Source of the DNA: Clostridia bacterium | Lineage (GTDB): Bacteria > Bacillota > Clostridia > Oscillospirales > Acutalibacteraceae | Direction of reading: 5' to 3' | Assembly: GCA_017559305.1 (NCBI GenBank) | Contig: JAFYSP010000011.1 | Coordinates: 25,406-89,405, forward strand | DNA: 64,000 nucleotides | Part shown: one piece after another, positions 42,097 to 49,738 of the stretch | Layout of the letters: the number at the start of each line of letters is the position of its first letter | How positions within the stretch are numbered: position 1 is the stretch's first letter | Translations under genes and position numbers: made by a program | The notes under the pieces: model-generated | What the model saw: only the letters and a program-made list of their open reading frames with translations | What the model was told of the DNA's origin: nothing | The model's database searches: none

Positions 42097-42120
42097 TACC
42101 GAAAATCACAATATATTGTG
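42075..42120 (-). promoter_or_regulatory. Paired NrdR boxes upstream of nrdD
   Basis: Box 1 at 42107-42120 is the perfect palindrome CACAATATATTGTG; box 2 at 42075-42088 reads GCACAATATCTACG on the minus strand. They are 32 bp apart (about three helical turns), the spacing typical for NrdR operators (consensus ACACWATATMTWGTGT). One box lies in the promoter spacer, the other just upstream of -35, as expected for repression by NrdR. Confidence 0.85.
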
Positions 42121-42126
42121 TTTTTT

Positions 42127-42822
42127 TCAGATTCCGCGTAATTCGACTTTTTCCACAAATTTTGCGGCTTCAATTTGTAATTCTTTCATAAATTCTTTAG
42201 AAACAGCATGCATATCGCAGCCGATAAGGTTGCCCGAATCAACGAAATTTTGAAGAAAGTACCTTTTTGCGCCTTTTATCCATTCGCCGATTGCAACTAT
42301 ATCTTGTGTCGAGTGATACTCAGCAACTATAGTGGTGCGGAATTCATATTCAACTTTGCCTTCAAGAAGTAAAGCCACGCTTTTTTCCACGTTGGAAAGG
42401 TCGTATTCCTTAAGACCGATTGTTTCGGCGTATTTTTCTTTGGAGTTTTTAATGTCCATCGCCACGTAATCAACAAGTCGGTTATTTATAAGGTATTCGA
42501 GTTTTTCGGGAAATGAACCGTTTGTATCAAGTTTTACAAGAAGACCGAGTTCACGAACTTTTTTAATAAAATCTACAACTCCGTCATACAAAAGCGGCTC
42601 GCCACCCGTAATGCAAATACCGTCAAGAATACCTTTCCTTTTATTAAGGTAATCGAATATTTCTTCTTGAGAGTATATATCATCATTGTTTATTTTGGTA
42701 ACAAGTGAAGCGTTATGACAAAATGGGCATCTGAAATTACAACCCGCAGTAAATGCAGTACAAGCAACTTTACCGGGAAAATCGAGCATGGTCATTTTTT
42801 GAAATCCGTGTATATTAAACAT
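42127..42822 (-). CDS. nrdG: Anaerobic ribonucleotide reductase activating protein
   Basis: A 231-residue radical SAM enzyme. The CxxxCxxC cluster motif is in AGCNFRCPFCHN (~residues 28-35), and ITGGEPLL (~residue 70) is the SAM-binding motif. It generates the glycyl radical on NrdD. The N-terminal GFQKMTMLDFPGKVACTAFT is typical of the NrdG2/PflA-like subgroup. It lies upstream of nrdD on the same strand, 105 bases apart, with its own promoter. Confidence 0.93.
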   Translation of the reverse strand: MFNIHGFQKMTMLDFPGKVACTAFTAGCNFRCPFCHNASLVTKINNDDIYSQEEIFDYLNKRKGILDGICITGGEPLLYDGVVDFIKKVRELGLLVKLDTNGSFPEKLEYLINNRLVDYVAMDIKNSKEKYAETIGLKEYDLSNVEKSVALLLEGKVEYEFRTTIVAEYHSTQDIVAIGEWIKGAKRYFLQNFVDSGNLIGCDMHAVSKEFMKELQIEAAKFVEKVELRGI

Positions 42823-42844
42823 AAAAATCTCCTTATGTAATATT

Positions 42845-42883
42845 ATATGATTAAATCATATCATTACATTTAAAAAAGGTCAA
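42845..42883 (-). promoter_or_regulatory. Promoter of nrdG with a palindrome over the -10 element
   Basis: Minus strand TTGACC, 17 bases, TATGAT (42855-42883). A palindrome ATATGATT-A-AATCATAT at 42845-42861 covers the -10 region and is a candidate operator. Its regulator is unknown. Confidence 0.6.
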
Positions 42884-42913
42884 CAAAAAAACCGCTTTGA
42901 AAATCAAAGCGGT
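42884..42913 (-). terminator. Terminator of the hom-lysC operon
   Basis: ACCGCTTTGA / TCAAAGCGGT with an AAA loop; read on the minus strand it is followed by a run of seven T. It follows the lysC stop closely. Confidence 0.92.
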
Positions 42914-42923
42914 CATTTTTTGA

Positions 42924-44132
42924 TTAGCCGATGAGTTTTTCGTGAATTGCTTTAACTGCTCTTTCGCTGTCTTCAGCATCAATAAGAACAGAGATTTTGG
43001 TTTCACTTGTTGCAATCATCTGAATGTTGATGTTCTTGTCAAAGAGAGCTTCAAACATCTTGGAAGCGATACCGGGGTGTGATTCCATACCTGCGCCGAC
43101 GATAGAAACCTTAGAAACGTTAAGGTCGGACTTTATGTCGGAATAGTTAAGAATTGTTTTCATTTCTTCAATGGTAGCTACTGCTTCGGTGCAGTTGTCC
43201 ATAGCAACGGTAAAGGTAATATCCTTAGTTCCGTTACGTCCTACAGACTGAAGAATAATATCAACGTTTATCTTTTTGGAAGCGAGTTGATTAAAGAGTT
43301 TGAATGCAACACCGGGAGTGTCGCTAAGACCAATAACAGAAATTCTTGCAACCTTGTCATCCTTGGTTACGCCTCTGATTAACATTTTTTCCATACTTGT
43401 TACCTCCTTAACGATGGTTCCTTCTTTTCTTTCGAGACTTGATAATACTTCGAGTTCAACGTTATACTTTTTAGCCATTTCTACCGAGCGGTTGTTGAGT
43501 ACCTGTGCGCCGAGAGATGCAAGTTCAAGCATTTCGTTATAAGTGATTGCTTTGAGCTTTTTAGCGTTGGATACTAAACGAGGGTCGGCGGTATAAACAC
43601 CGTCGACGTCGGTGTAAATCTGGCAGCGGTCTGCCTTAAGTGTTGCTGCGATTGCAACTGCACTTGTATCTGAACCGCCACGGCCTAAAGTTGTAATGTC
43701 ATCATATTTGTTAAGACCCTGGAAACCTGCAACGATAACAATGTTTTTCTTTGAAAGTTCCATATTGATTCTTTCAGGGTCAACCTTTTTGATTCTTGCC
43801 ATTGAATATGTTGAATTGGTCTGGAAACCTGCCTGCCAACCGAGAAGGGAAACAACGGGATAACCAAGACTTTCAATTGCCATAGCAAGCAACGAACAGG
43901 AAATCTGTTCACCGGCAGAAAGGAGCATATCCATTTCTCTTTTTGAAGGGCCGTTAGGATTGATTTCAAGTGCCTTTTCAATAAGGTCATCGGTTGTGTC
44001 ACCCTGAGCGGAAACAACAGTTACAACATCATTACCTTTTTTATAATCATCAATAATAATGTTGGCAACATTAAATACTCTTTCGGCATTGGCAACGCTA
44101 CTGCCGCCGAATTTTTTAACGATTAGTGCCAT
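42924..44132 (-). CDS. lysC: Aspartate kinase
   Basis: A 402-residue monofunctional aspartokinase, the first step of lysine, threonine and methionine synthesis. KKFGGSSVANAERV (residues 6-19) and TLGRGGSDTSAVAIA (~residue 145) are the kinase signatures; the last ~150 residues contain two ACT domains that bind the feedback amino acid (VSIVGAGMESHPGIASKMF). It lies 40 bases downstream of hom on the same strand, giving a hom-lysC operon; thrC is elsewhere in the window. Confidence 0.96.
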   Translation of the reverse strand: MALIVKKFGGSSVANAERVFNVANIIIDDYKKGNDVVTVVSAQGDTTDDLIEKALEINPNGPSKREMDMLLSAGEQISCSLLAMAIESLGYPVVSLLGWQAGFQTNSTYSMARIKKVDPERINMELSKKNIVIVAGFQGLNKYDDITTLGRGGSDTSAVAIAATLKADRCQIYTDVDGVYTADPRLVSNAKKLKAITYNEMLELASLGAQVLNNRSVEMAKKYNVELEVLSSLERKEGTIVKEVTSMEKMLIRGVTKDDKVARISVIGLSDTPGVAFKLFNQLASKKINVDIILQSVGRNGTKDITFTVAMDNCTEAVATIEEMKTILNYSDIKSDLNVSKVSIVGAGMESHPGIASKMFEALFDKNINIQMIATSETKISVLIDAEDSERAVKAIHEKLIG

Positions 44133-44172
44133 ATTAACCTCCGTTAAGTCATTAAATGTACTTAAATACTTA

Positions 44173-45405
44173 CTATTCCAAAATATGCATCTTGCCGATA
44201 ATGGTGATATCCTTCATATCTGCAAGAGTATCTTCAATAATATATTTTTTAAGTTTGGGAGTTATAAATGCAAATTCATTATCAGGCTGATTTTCGCGAG
44301 AAAGCATTTGGGCGCCCTGGAATTTTTCGGCAATTATCTGACCCATAAGTTTATTTTCAGATGTAAGTCTTACATACATCTTAACAGCCTCGCCGTCAGC
44401 AGACTGCACGTAATCATCACTGCCTTCAGCCCAGAAAAGATATTTTCTTGCAGAAAGATGTTTTACACAGTCGATAACGTCTGCAACAACAGCACTTGCG
44501 GTAGGAAGTTTTCCTGCGCCTCTGCCGTAGAATGATACGTCACCGATAGCATCGCCTCTGACAAGTACAGAGTTGAAAACGTCATTAACGTTTGCAAGAG
44601 GACTTGTGTGGTCAACAAAGCAAGGACCGACAGTAGCAATAACCTTGCCTGAATCGAGAAGTTTTGTTCTGCCGAGAAGTTTTACAGTGTATCCTGCACC
44701 AACAGCATAAGCGAAATCTTCAAGTGTTATCTTGCGGATACCTTCGGTTTTGACCTGATTGGGATATACGTGTTTGCCAAATGCGATAGATGCGAGAATG
44801 CAAATTTTTCTGCAAGCATCGTGACCGTCAACGTCGGCTGAAGGATCGCGCTCTGCATAACCGAGATGCTGTGCAAGTTCAAGCGCTTCTTCAAATTCCA
44901 TACCGTCATCAGTCATTTTGGTAAGAATGAAGTTTGTGGTGCCGTTCAAGATGCCGACGATTTCAAGAATGTCGTTTGCGGCAAGACACTGCGCGATGGG
45001 GCGGAGAATGGGAATACCGCCGCCGACACTACCTTCAAAAAGGAAGTTGACGTTGTTTTCTTCGGCAATTTGGAGAAGTTCTGCGCCTTTTGCGGCAACA
45101 AGTTCTTTGTTTGAGGTTACAACGCTCTTGCCTTTGAGTAAGCAGGCTTTAACAAAACTGTAAGCGGGTTCAGTTCCACCCATAACCTCAACAACGATTT
45201 TGATGCTGTCGTCATTTTCGATGACAGAAAAATCCTTGATGAATTTGTCAGAATAGGGAAGGTCATCAAAATCTCTGATATCGAGGATATATTTGATGTT
45301 GATTTCTTCTTTGGCTTTTGCGGCTATGTGATCGTGATTCTTTGTGAGAACTTCAACAACACCCGATCCGATAAAACCGTGACCCATAATGGCTATATTT
45401 ACCAT
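44173..45405 (-). CDS. hom: Homoserine dehydrogenase
   Basis: A 410-residue enzyme reducing aspartate semialdehyde to homoserine. NAD(P)-binding motif IMGHGFIGSGVVEVL (residues 5-19); catalytic-domain motif GILNGTTNFILTKM (~residue 165) and DGxDAxRK-type ADVDGHDACRKICILA. The C-terminal ~75 residues look like an ACT regulatory domain. It is the first gene of the operon, with a promoter ~45 bases upstream. Confidence 0.95.
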   Translation of the reverse strand: MVNIAIMGHGFIGSGVVEVLTKNHDHIAAKAKEEINIKYILDIRDFDDLPYSDKFIKDFSVIENDDSIKIVVEVMGGTEPAYSFVKACLLKGKSVVTSNKELVAAKGAELLQIAEENNVNFLFEGSVGGGIPILRPIAQCLAANDILEIVGILNGTTNFILTKMTDDGMEFEEALELAQHLGYAERDPSADVDGHDACRKICILASIAFGKHVYPNQVKTEGIRKITLEDFAYAVGAGYTVKLLGRTKLLDSGKVIATVGPCFVDHTSPLANVNDVFNSVLVRGDAIGDVSFYGRGAGKLPTASAVVADVIDCVKHLSARKYLFWAEGSDDYVQSADGEAVKMYVRLTSENKLMGQIIAEKFQGAQMLSRENQPDNEFAFITPKLKKYIIEDTLADMKDITIIGKMHILE

Positions 45406-45449
45406 AATACACCATCCTTAAATTTGCAGTTAAATTTATAATATTTTAC

Positions 45450-45478
45450 AATATAGCACACCTTGTTGTGATTTGCAA
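45450..45478 (-). promoter_or_regulatory. Promoter of the hom-lysC operon
   Basis: Minus strand TTGCAA, 17 bases, TATATT, 45 bases ahead of the hom start. No T-box or other leader RNA is visible in this short leader. Confidence 0.6.
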
Positions 45479-45607
45479 CAAAAAGAGGTGATTTTTTATA
45501 CATTTCAGTCAAATGCACAAAAGTACCCCTACCATTTGTTTTTGCATATTATGTAATGTGCCGTAATTTTATTAAAATAATGACGTATCGGCAGAAAGGA
45601 GAAGAAA

Positions 45608-45835
45608 ATGAAGGAAATATTTGTAATTACAGGAACAGTGACTTATGCGATGAAAGCGAAAGAGATTTTGGTAAAAAAAGGGTATTTTGCAGATGTCAAA
45701 AGATGGAATGATAAAACAGGCAAATATGGCTGCGGTTATGGCGTAAAAGCAGTAAATATTTCGCCTGATGAAGCCAAAACACTACTGGGAGAAAACGGAG
45801 TTAAGATAATTGATGTTGTCGTGCAAAAGATATGA
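45608..45835 (+). CDS. DUF3343 protein, putative Se/S carrier-like
   Basis: A 75-residue protein with the DUF3343 pattern: an N-terminal strand followed by a helix (ITGTVTYAMKAKEILVKKGY) and a central Gly/Cys motif (KYGCGYGVKA, Cys ~39). The family is described as putative selenium/sulfur carrier-like, often next to cysteine desulfurase homologues. It overlaps the next gene by four bases (ATGA), so the two proteins are made together and may exchange sulfur or selenium between their cysteines. Confidence 0.8.
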   Translation: MKEIFVITGTVTYAMKAKEILVKKGYFADVKRWNDKTGKYGCGYGVKAVNISPDEAKTLLGENGVKIIDVVVQKI

Positions 45836-46995
45836 TATATTTTGATAATGCAGCGACCAGCGGTGTTAAACCGAAATCTGTAATTAATGCAGTAAATACT
45901 GCTCTTTCACAGTATTCCGTCAATCCGGGCAGGGGAGGATATGAACTTTCCGGAAAATGTAACGAGATAATATATAATTGCCGAAAAGAAGTCGCTTCAT
46001 TTTTTGGCGCCAAGGATACAACAAGCGTTATTTTTACACAAAACTGCACTCAGGCAATAAACTACGTCTTAAAAGGAGTATTAAAACCGTCTGATCATAT
46101 TATCGTTTCAAGTTTGGAACATAATGCGGTTATGCGCCCCTTGTACGAACTTTCCAAAACGGGTGTAAGCGTAGATGCAGCAGAGGTTATATTCGGCGAC
46201 ATAGATGCGACTGCAAGGGCGTTTGCAAACCTTATAAAACCAAATACCAAAATGATTTTTTGCACACATGCGTCAAATGTTTTGGGCAATGTTTTGCCGA
46301 TAAAAAAGATAGGTGAGATTTGTAAAGAAAAGGGGATTTTGTTTGGTGTGGATGCCGCTCAGACTGCCGGTGTTTTGGAAATTGATATGCAAAAAATGAA
46401 TATAGACTATTTGTGTATAGCGGCTCATAAAGGACTTTATTCACCTATGGGGACAGGTATTTTGATATCCGATAAACCCATTCCGAAAACCATACTTGAA
46501 GGAGGAACGGGTACCGACTCAATAATAGCAAGACAACCCTTAGATATGCCCGAAAGATTTGAAAGCGGAACTGTAAACGTTCCGGGCATTTTTGGTATAA
46601 AAGCAGGACTTGAATTCGTCAAGCAAAGAGGTGTTGACGAAATCTATAAAAAAGAATTGGAAATGAGTAAAAAATGTTATATGATGCTGTCACAAATCGG
46701 CGGCGTAATATTATATACCGACCTGCCGGAATATGGCAGATTCGTGCCCACACTTTCGTTTAATTTGCGAGATTACAACAGTATGGAGCTCGCCGAGATA
46801 TTAGGCGAAAAAGGTGTTTGCGTGAGAGCAGGTTTGCATTGTTGTCCAAGCGCTCACAGAAGGATAGGAACATTGCAAAAAGGCACGGTAAGAGTTAGCT
46901 TTTCGTCATACAATAAACCCGAAGAAGTAGTGACATTTTGCAATATGGTTCGCATAGTGGCTCAAGGCAAGAAAAAAAGCAAATATTTTTATTAA
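45832..46995 (+). CDS. Class V aminotransferase / cysteine desulfurase-like protein
   Basis: A 387-residue PLP enzyme of the SufS/CsdA/selenocysteine-lyase group. The PLP lysine is K200 in AAHKGLYS; the mobile catalytic Cys is C337 in AGLHCCPSAHR, next to a second Cys. NAATSGVKP at the N-terminus and NPGRGGYELS match the subgroup known from selenium-related clusters (EF2568 type). It is not linked to an IscU or suf operon here; the overlapping DUF3343 gene suggests delivery of S or Se to a small carrier. The substrate remains unproven. Confidence 0.87.
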   Translation: MIYFDNAATSGVKPKSVINAVNTALSQYSVNPGRGGYELSGKCNEIIYNCRKEVASFFGAKDTTSVIFTQNCTQAINYVLKGVLKPSDHIIVSSLEHNAVMRPLYELSKTGVSVDAAEVIFGDIDATARAFANLIKPNTKMIFCTHASNVLGNVLPIKKIGEICKEKGILFGVDAAQTAGVLEIDMQKMNIDYLCIAAHKGLYSPMGTGILISDKPIPKTILEGGTGTDSIIARQPLDMPERFESGTVNVPGIFGIKAGLEFVKQRGVDEIYKKELEMSKKCYMMLSQIGGVILYTDLPEYGRFVPTLSFNLRDYNSMELAEILGEKGVCVRAGLHCCPSAHRRIGTLQKGTVRVSFSSYNKPEEVVTFCNMVRIVAQGKKKSKYFY

Positions 46996-47022
46996 ATGAG
47001 TTAAAAAAACTTCAAAAAACTA

Positions 47023-47050
47023 TTGATTTAATATAATTATATGGTACAAT
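47023..47050 (+). promoter_or_regulatory. Promoter of cdaA
   Basis: TTGATT, 16 bases, TACAAT. Downstream lies the symmetrical stretch ACACTATATATAGTTGT (47064-47080). Confidence 0.6.
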
Positions 47051-47105
47051 TTATATAGTAGAGACACTATATATAGTTGTGCCATGTTTTTTTGGGAGTG
47101 AGAAT

Positions 47106-48008
47106 ATGTCGGAATTTTTTACCTCAATTTATGAATTCTTTTATACCGCAATCAATTTGATTGTGGCCGCAGTGTCATCATTCAGGGTATCTGATGTTAT
47201 AGATATTGCAATAATTGCCTTCTTGCTGTATAAAACGATAGTTCTTTTCAGAGATACTCGTTCAAAGCAAATATTGAAAGGCATTTCAGTTGTGCTGATT
47301 GTATGGGTGGTTGCGAGATTGTTAAATCTTGTAATGCTCAGTTGGATGTTTACAAAAGCGGTTGACTATATCATTATTGCTGCGATAATAGTTTTCCATC
47401 CTGAAATCCGTAGGGGAATTGAGCATATGGGATATAGCAAATTCAGTCCTTTCGGATTTTTCGGAGAAAATAAAGCGGATGCAATTCAGACGTTGGATGC
47501 TATAGACGGAATATGCAAAGCCGTTTCCGTTATGCATACCGATAAAGTCGGCGCACTTATCGTAATTGAGAGAAACACCTCGTTAAGTGAAATTGTATCA
47601 TCGGGAACCGTAATTGATGCAAAAATTTCTCCTGAACTTGTTTGCAACGTTTTTTATCCTAAATCCCCCTTGCATGATGGCGCAATGATAGTGCGTGATA
47701 ATAAGATTTACGCAGCGGCTTGTATTCTTCCTCTCACGTCAAATAAACATATTTCAAAAGAACTCGGAACCAGACATCGTGCAGCAATAGGACTTAGTGA
47801 GTCTGCCGACGCCGCCATTGTCGTTGTTTCGGAAGAAACAGGTAATATTTCTCTTGCATTAAACGGAAAAATAAAAAGAGATTACAATCCTCAGACGCTT
47901 AGAGAAGAACTCAAATCCATCTTAATAACCGACAATGAGGACAAAAAAGAAACCGCTTTGTTCAAGATTAAGAAGATGATTAAAACTGACAAAAAGGAGA
48001 AAAAGTAA
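47106..48008 (+). CDS. cdaA: Diadenylate cyclase CdaA (c-di-AMP synthase)
   Basis: A 300-residue membrane enzyme that makes c-di-AMP from two ATP. Three N-terminal membrane helices (~residues 10-85) precede a DAC domain with the catalytic motifs DGAMIV (~residue 195) and RHRAAIG (~228). The ATG after GGGAGTGAG was chosen over an upstream in-frame GTG. It is followed two bases later by the YbbR/CdaR gene, a conserved pair. The third usual partner, glmM, is not next to it. Confidence 0.94.
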   Translation: MSEFFTSIYEFFYTAINLIVAAVSSFRVSDVIDIAIIAFLLYKTIVLFRDTRSKQILKGISVVLIVWVVARLLNLVMLSWMFTKAVDYIIIAAIIVFHPEIRRGIEHMGYSKFSPFGFFGENKADAIQTLDAIDGICKAVSVMHTDKVGALIVIERNTSLSEIVSSGTVIDAKISPELVCNVFYPKSPLHDGAMIVRDNKIYAAACILPLTSNKHISKELGTRHRAAIGLSESADAAIVVVSEETGNISLALNGKIKRDYNPQTLREELKSILITDNEDKKETALFKIKKMIKTDKKEKK

Positions 48009-48009
48009 G

Positions 48010-49287
48010 ATGAGCGGAAGCAAATACCTTTCAAATCTTATTCATAAACTTTTGCATAATAACCGATTTGTTGCTGTTTTCTCCATAATCATAGCCGTTG
48101 TTATGTGGCTTGTAATAAGTATTTCTGAAAACCCGCAAAGAACAATGAACGTAAACGGAGTGCCGGTTTCTATCAATACTCAGGGAACGGTTGTAAGCAC
48201 ACTCGGAATGGAAATCGTTTCGGATTCATACCCAAAGGAAGTAACGGTTGTTGTTGAAGGTCCCAGTTATATTGTCGGTTCTCTTAAGAATACAGATGTT
48301 TTAGTATCGGCTTCTCTTGCAAACGTAACCGAAGCGGGTACTTTTGACCTTGAACTTACAGCTCAAAGAAACAGCAGTAAAACAGGATACACAATAGTTA
48401 GTGTAAATCCTCAGAAAATAACTGTGTCTTTTGATATAGTTGATGAAAAGGAATTTGGACTTGAATTGATTGCAAAAGGCGCAGAGGCAGAAAACGGATT
48501 GGTTATCGGTGAACTTTCTGTTGACAACAATCTTCATAATACCATAACCATCAAAGGTCCCAGAACCCAAATGAGTAAAATATCAACAGTCGCAGCGGTT
48601 GCAAACGTTGATAAGGTCGTTTCTAAAACGGATAAATATCCTGCAAGTATCGTTTTGTATGATGATCAAGGTCAGGAACTCAGTTCCGAGTTTTTCGAAA
48701 TGTCTATGGAATCTGTCGATGTTATAGTTCCTGTTTTGAAGGAAAAGAATGTTGATATAAAAATTGATTCTGCATCTTCAAGCGCTATCAACTATATTAA
48801 ATACACCTTATCTCAAAATAAAGTTTTGCTTCGTGGCGAGCCGTCTGAAATTGATAAAATCACAACTGCAAACATAACGGGAATCGATTTTTCAAAGATT
48901 TCAGCACAAAACGTTAATGCTAACGGTAAATTTGTTCTTGATGCAACACTTGATATTCCTTCAACGATAGAAGCAAGAGATCTTGAAGACTTAAAAATCG
49001 AGTTCGATTTAACGAACTACGTCAATAAGTCTTTTAAGGCTCAAAATCTCGAAACCAAAGATCTTGCAGAAGGTCTTAGCGCAAGTTTTTCGTCTGATTT
49101 TGTTGAAGTGACTATTTGCGGTCCTGCAAACATTATCAATGCTGTTACAGCAGATGACTTGACGGTTTATGCAAACTGTGCAGGAAAAACAGCAGGTGTT
49201 TATGGACTTAATTGTACTATAGTTTCTGAAAAATATCCTGCAATATGGGCAGTAGGAACGGCAACGGCATCTGTTACTATTAAATAA
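48010..49287 (+). CDS. YbbR-domain protein, CdaA regulator (CdaR)
   Basis: A 425-residue extracytoplasmic protein with one N-terminal membrane anchor (~residues 18-37, FVAVFSIIIAVVMWLVISI) and several YbbR-like beta-rich repeats of about 80-90 residues. Typical blocks are VTVVVEGPSYIVGSL and ITIKGPRTQMSKI. In Firmicutes CdaR binds CdaA and modulates c-di-AMP synthesis. It is translated together with cdaA (start 1 base after the stop). A hairpin follows. Confidence 0.88.
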   Translation: MSGSKYLSNLIHKLLHNNRFVAVFSIIIAVVMWLVISISENPQRTMNVNGVPVSINTQGTVVSTLGMEIVSDSYPKEVTVVVEGPSYIVGSLKNTDVLVSASLANVTEAGTFDLELTAQRNSSKTGYTIVSVNPQKITVSFDIVDEKEFGLELIAKGAEAENGLVIGELSVDNNLHNTITIKGPRTQMSKISTVAAVANVDKVVSKTDKYPASIVLYDDQGQELSSEFFEMSMESVDVIVPVLKEKNVDIKIDSASSSAINYIKYTLSQNKVLLRGEPSEIDKITTANITGIDFSKISAQNVNANGKFVLDATLDIPSTIEARDLEDLKIEFDLTNYVNKSFKAQNLETKDLAEGLSASFSSDFVEVTICGPANIINAVTADDLTVYANCAGKTAGVYGLNCTIVSEKYPAIWAVGTATASVTIK

Positions 49288-49307
49288 GTTTTTAAGAATA
49301 GAAAGCA

Positions 49308-49331
49308 GAGGACTCCTTTGATGGAGTCCTC
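49308..49331 (+). terminator. Hairpin after the cdaA-ybbR operon
   Basis: GAGGACTCC / GGAGTCCTC with loop TTTGAT. The downstream T run is weak (ACTTTGTT), so termination may be partial. Confidence 0.65.
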
Positions 49332-49393
49332 ACTTTGTTAAAGTTAATATGTCAAATATCGGCTTGATTCATATAATATATCGAGGTGATTAT

Positions 49394-49720
49394 ATGGATT
49401 ACGTATTGTGCTTTTTGACCTTGCTTCTTGTGGTGTTGGGTATTTCCACACTCATTCGTTACGTTGTTTGGAAATTTGTTGACTTTAAGCAAAACAGATA
49501 CCACTATCTTGTCTTTTTGCATGATGACAGTGCCGAAATTATGCTAAGAGGAATATTAGAGCGAAATAACTTTGATGTGTCAAGTGGCGAGAGAAAACTT
49601 TATGCTGTTGATATGGGACTTGACGAGATTACAGCATCTGCTTGTGAAAAACTGTCTTATGATTACCCGAATATGATTTTCATAAAACCGAATCAACTTG
49701 TTGACGCTATAAAAAAATAA
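49394..49720 (+). CDS. Small membrane-anchored protein of unknown function
   Basis: A 108-residue protein. One membrane helix at residues ~3-25 (VLCFLTLLLVVLGISTLI), then a cytosolic alpha/beta domain of ~80 residues with many charged positions. I do not recognise a family. The ATG after GAGGTG was chosen. It precedes recD2 by 18 bases, so is probably co-transcribed with it. Confidence 0.65.
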   Translation: MDYVLCFLTLLLVVLGISTLIRYVVWKFVDFKQNRYHYLVFLHDDSAEIMLRGILERNNFDVSSGERKLYAVDMGLDEITASACEKLSYDYPNMIFIKPNQLVDAIKK

Positions 49721-49738
49721 AAGAAAGGAAGTTGCCAC

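Noticed and set aside
45406-45607. T-box or lysine riboswitch ahead of hom-lysC
   Set aside because: The leader is only about 40 bases after the promoter and shows no conserved T-box or lysine-aptamer elements.
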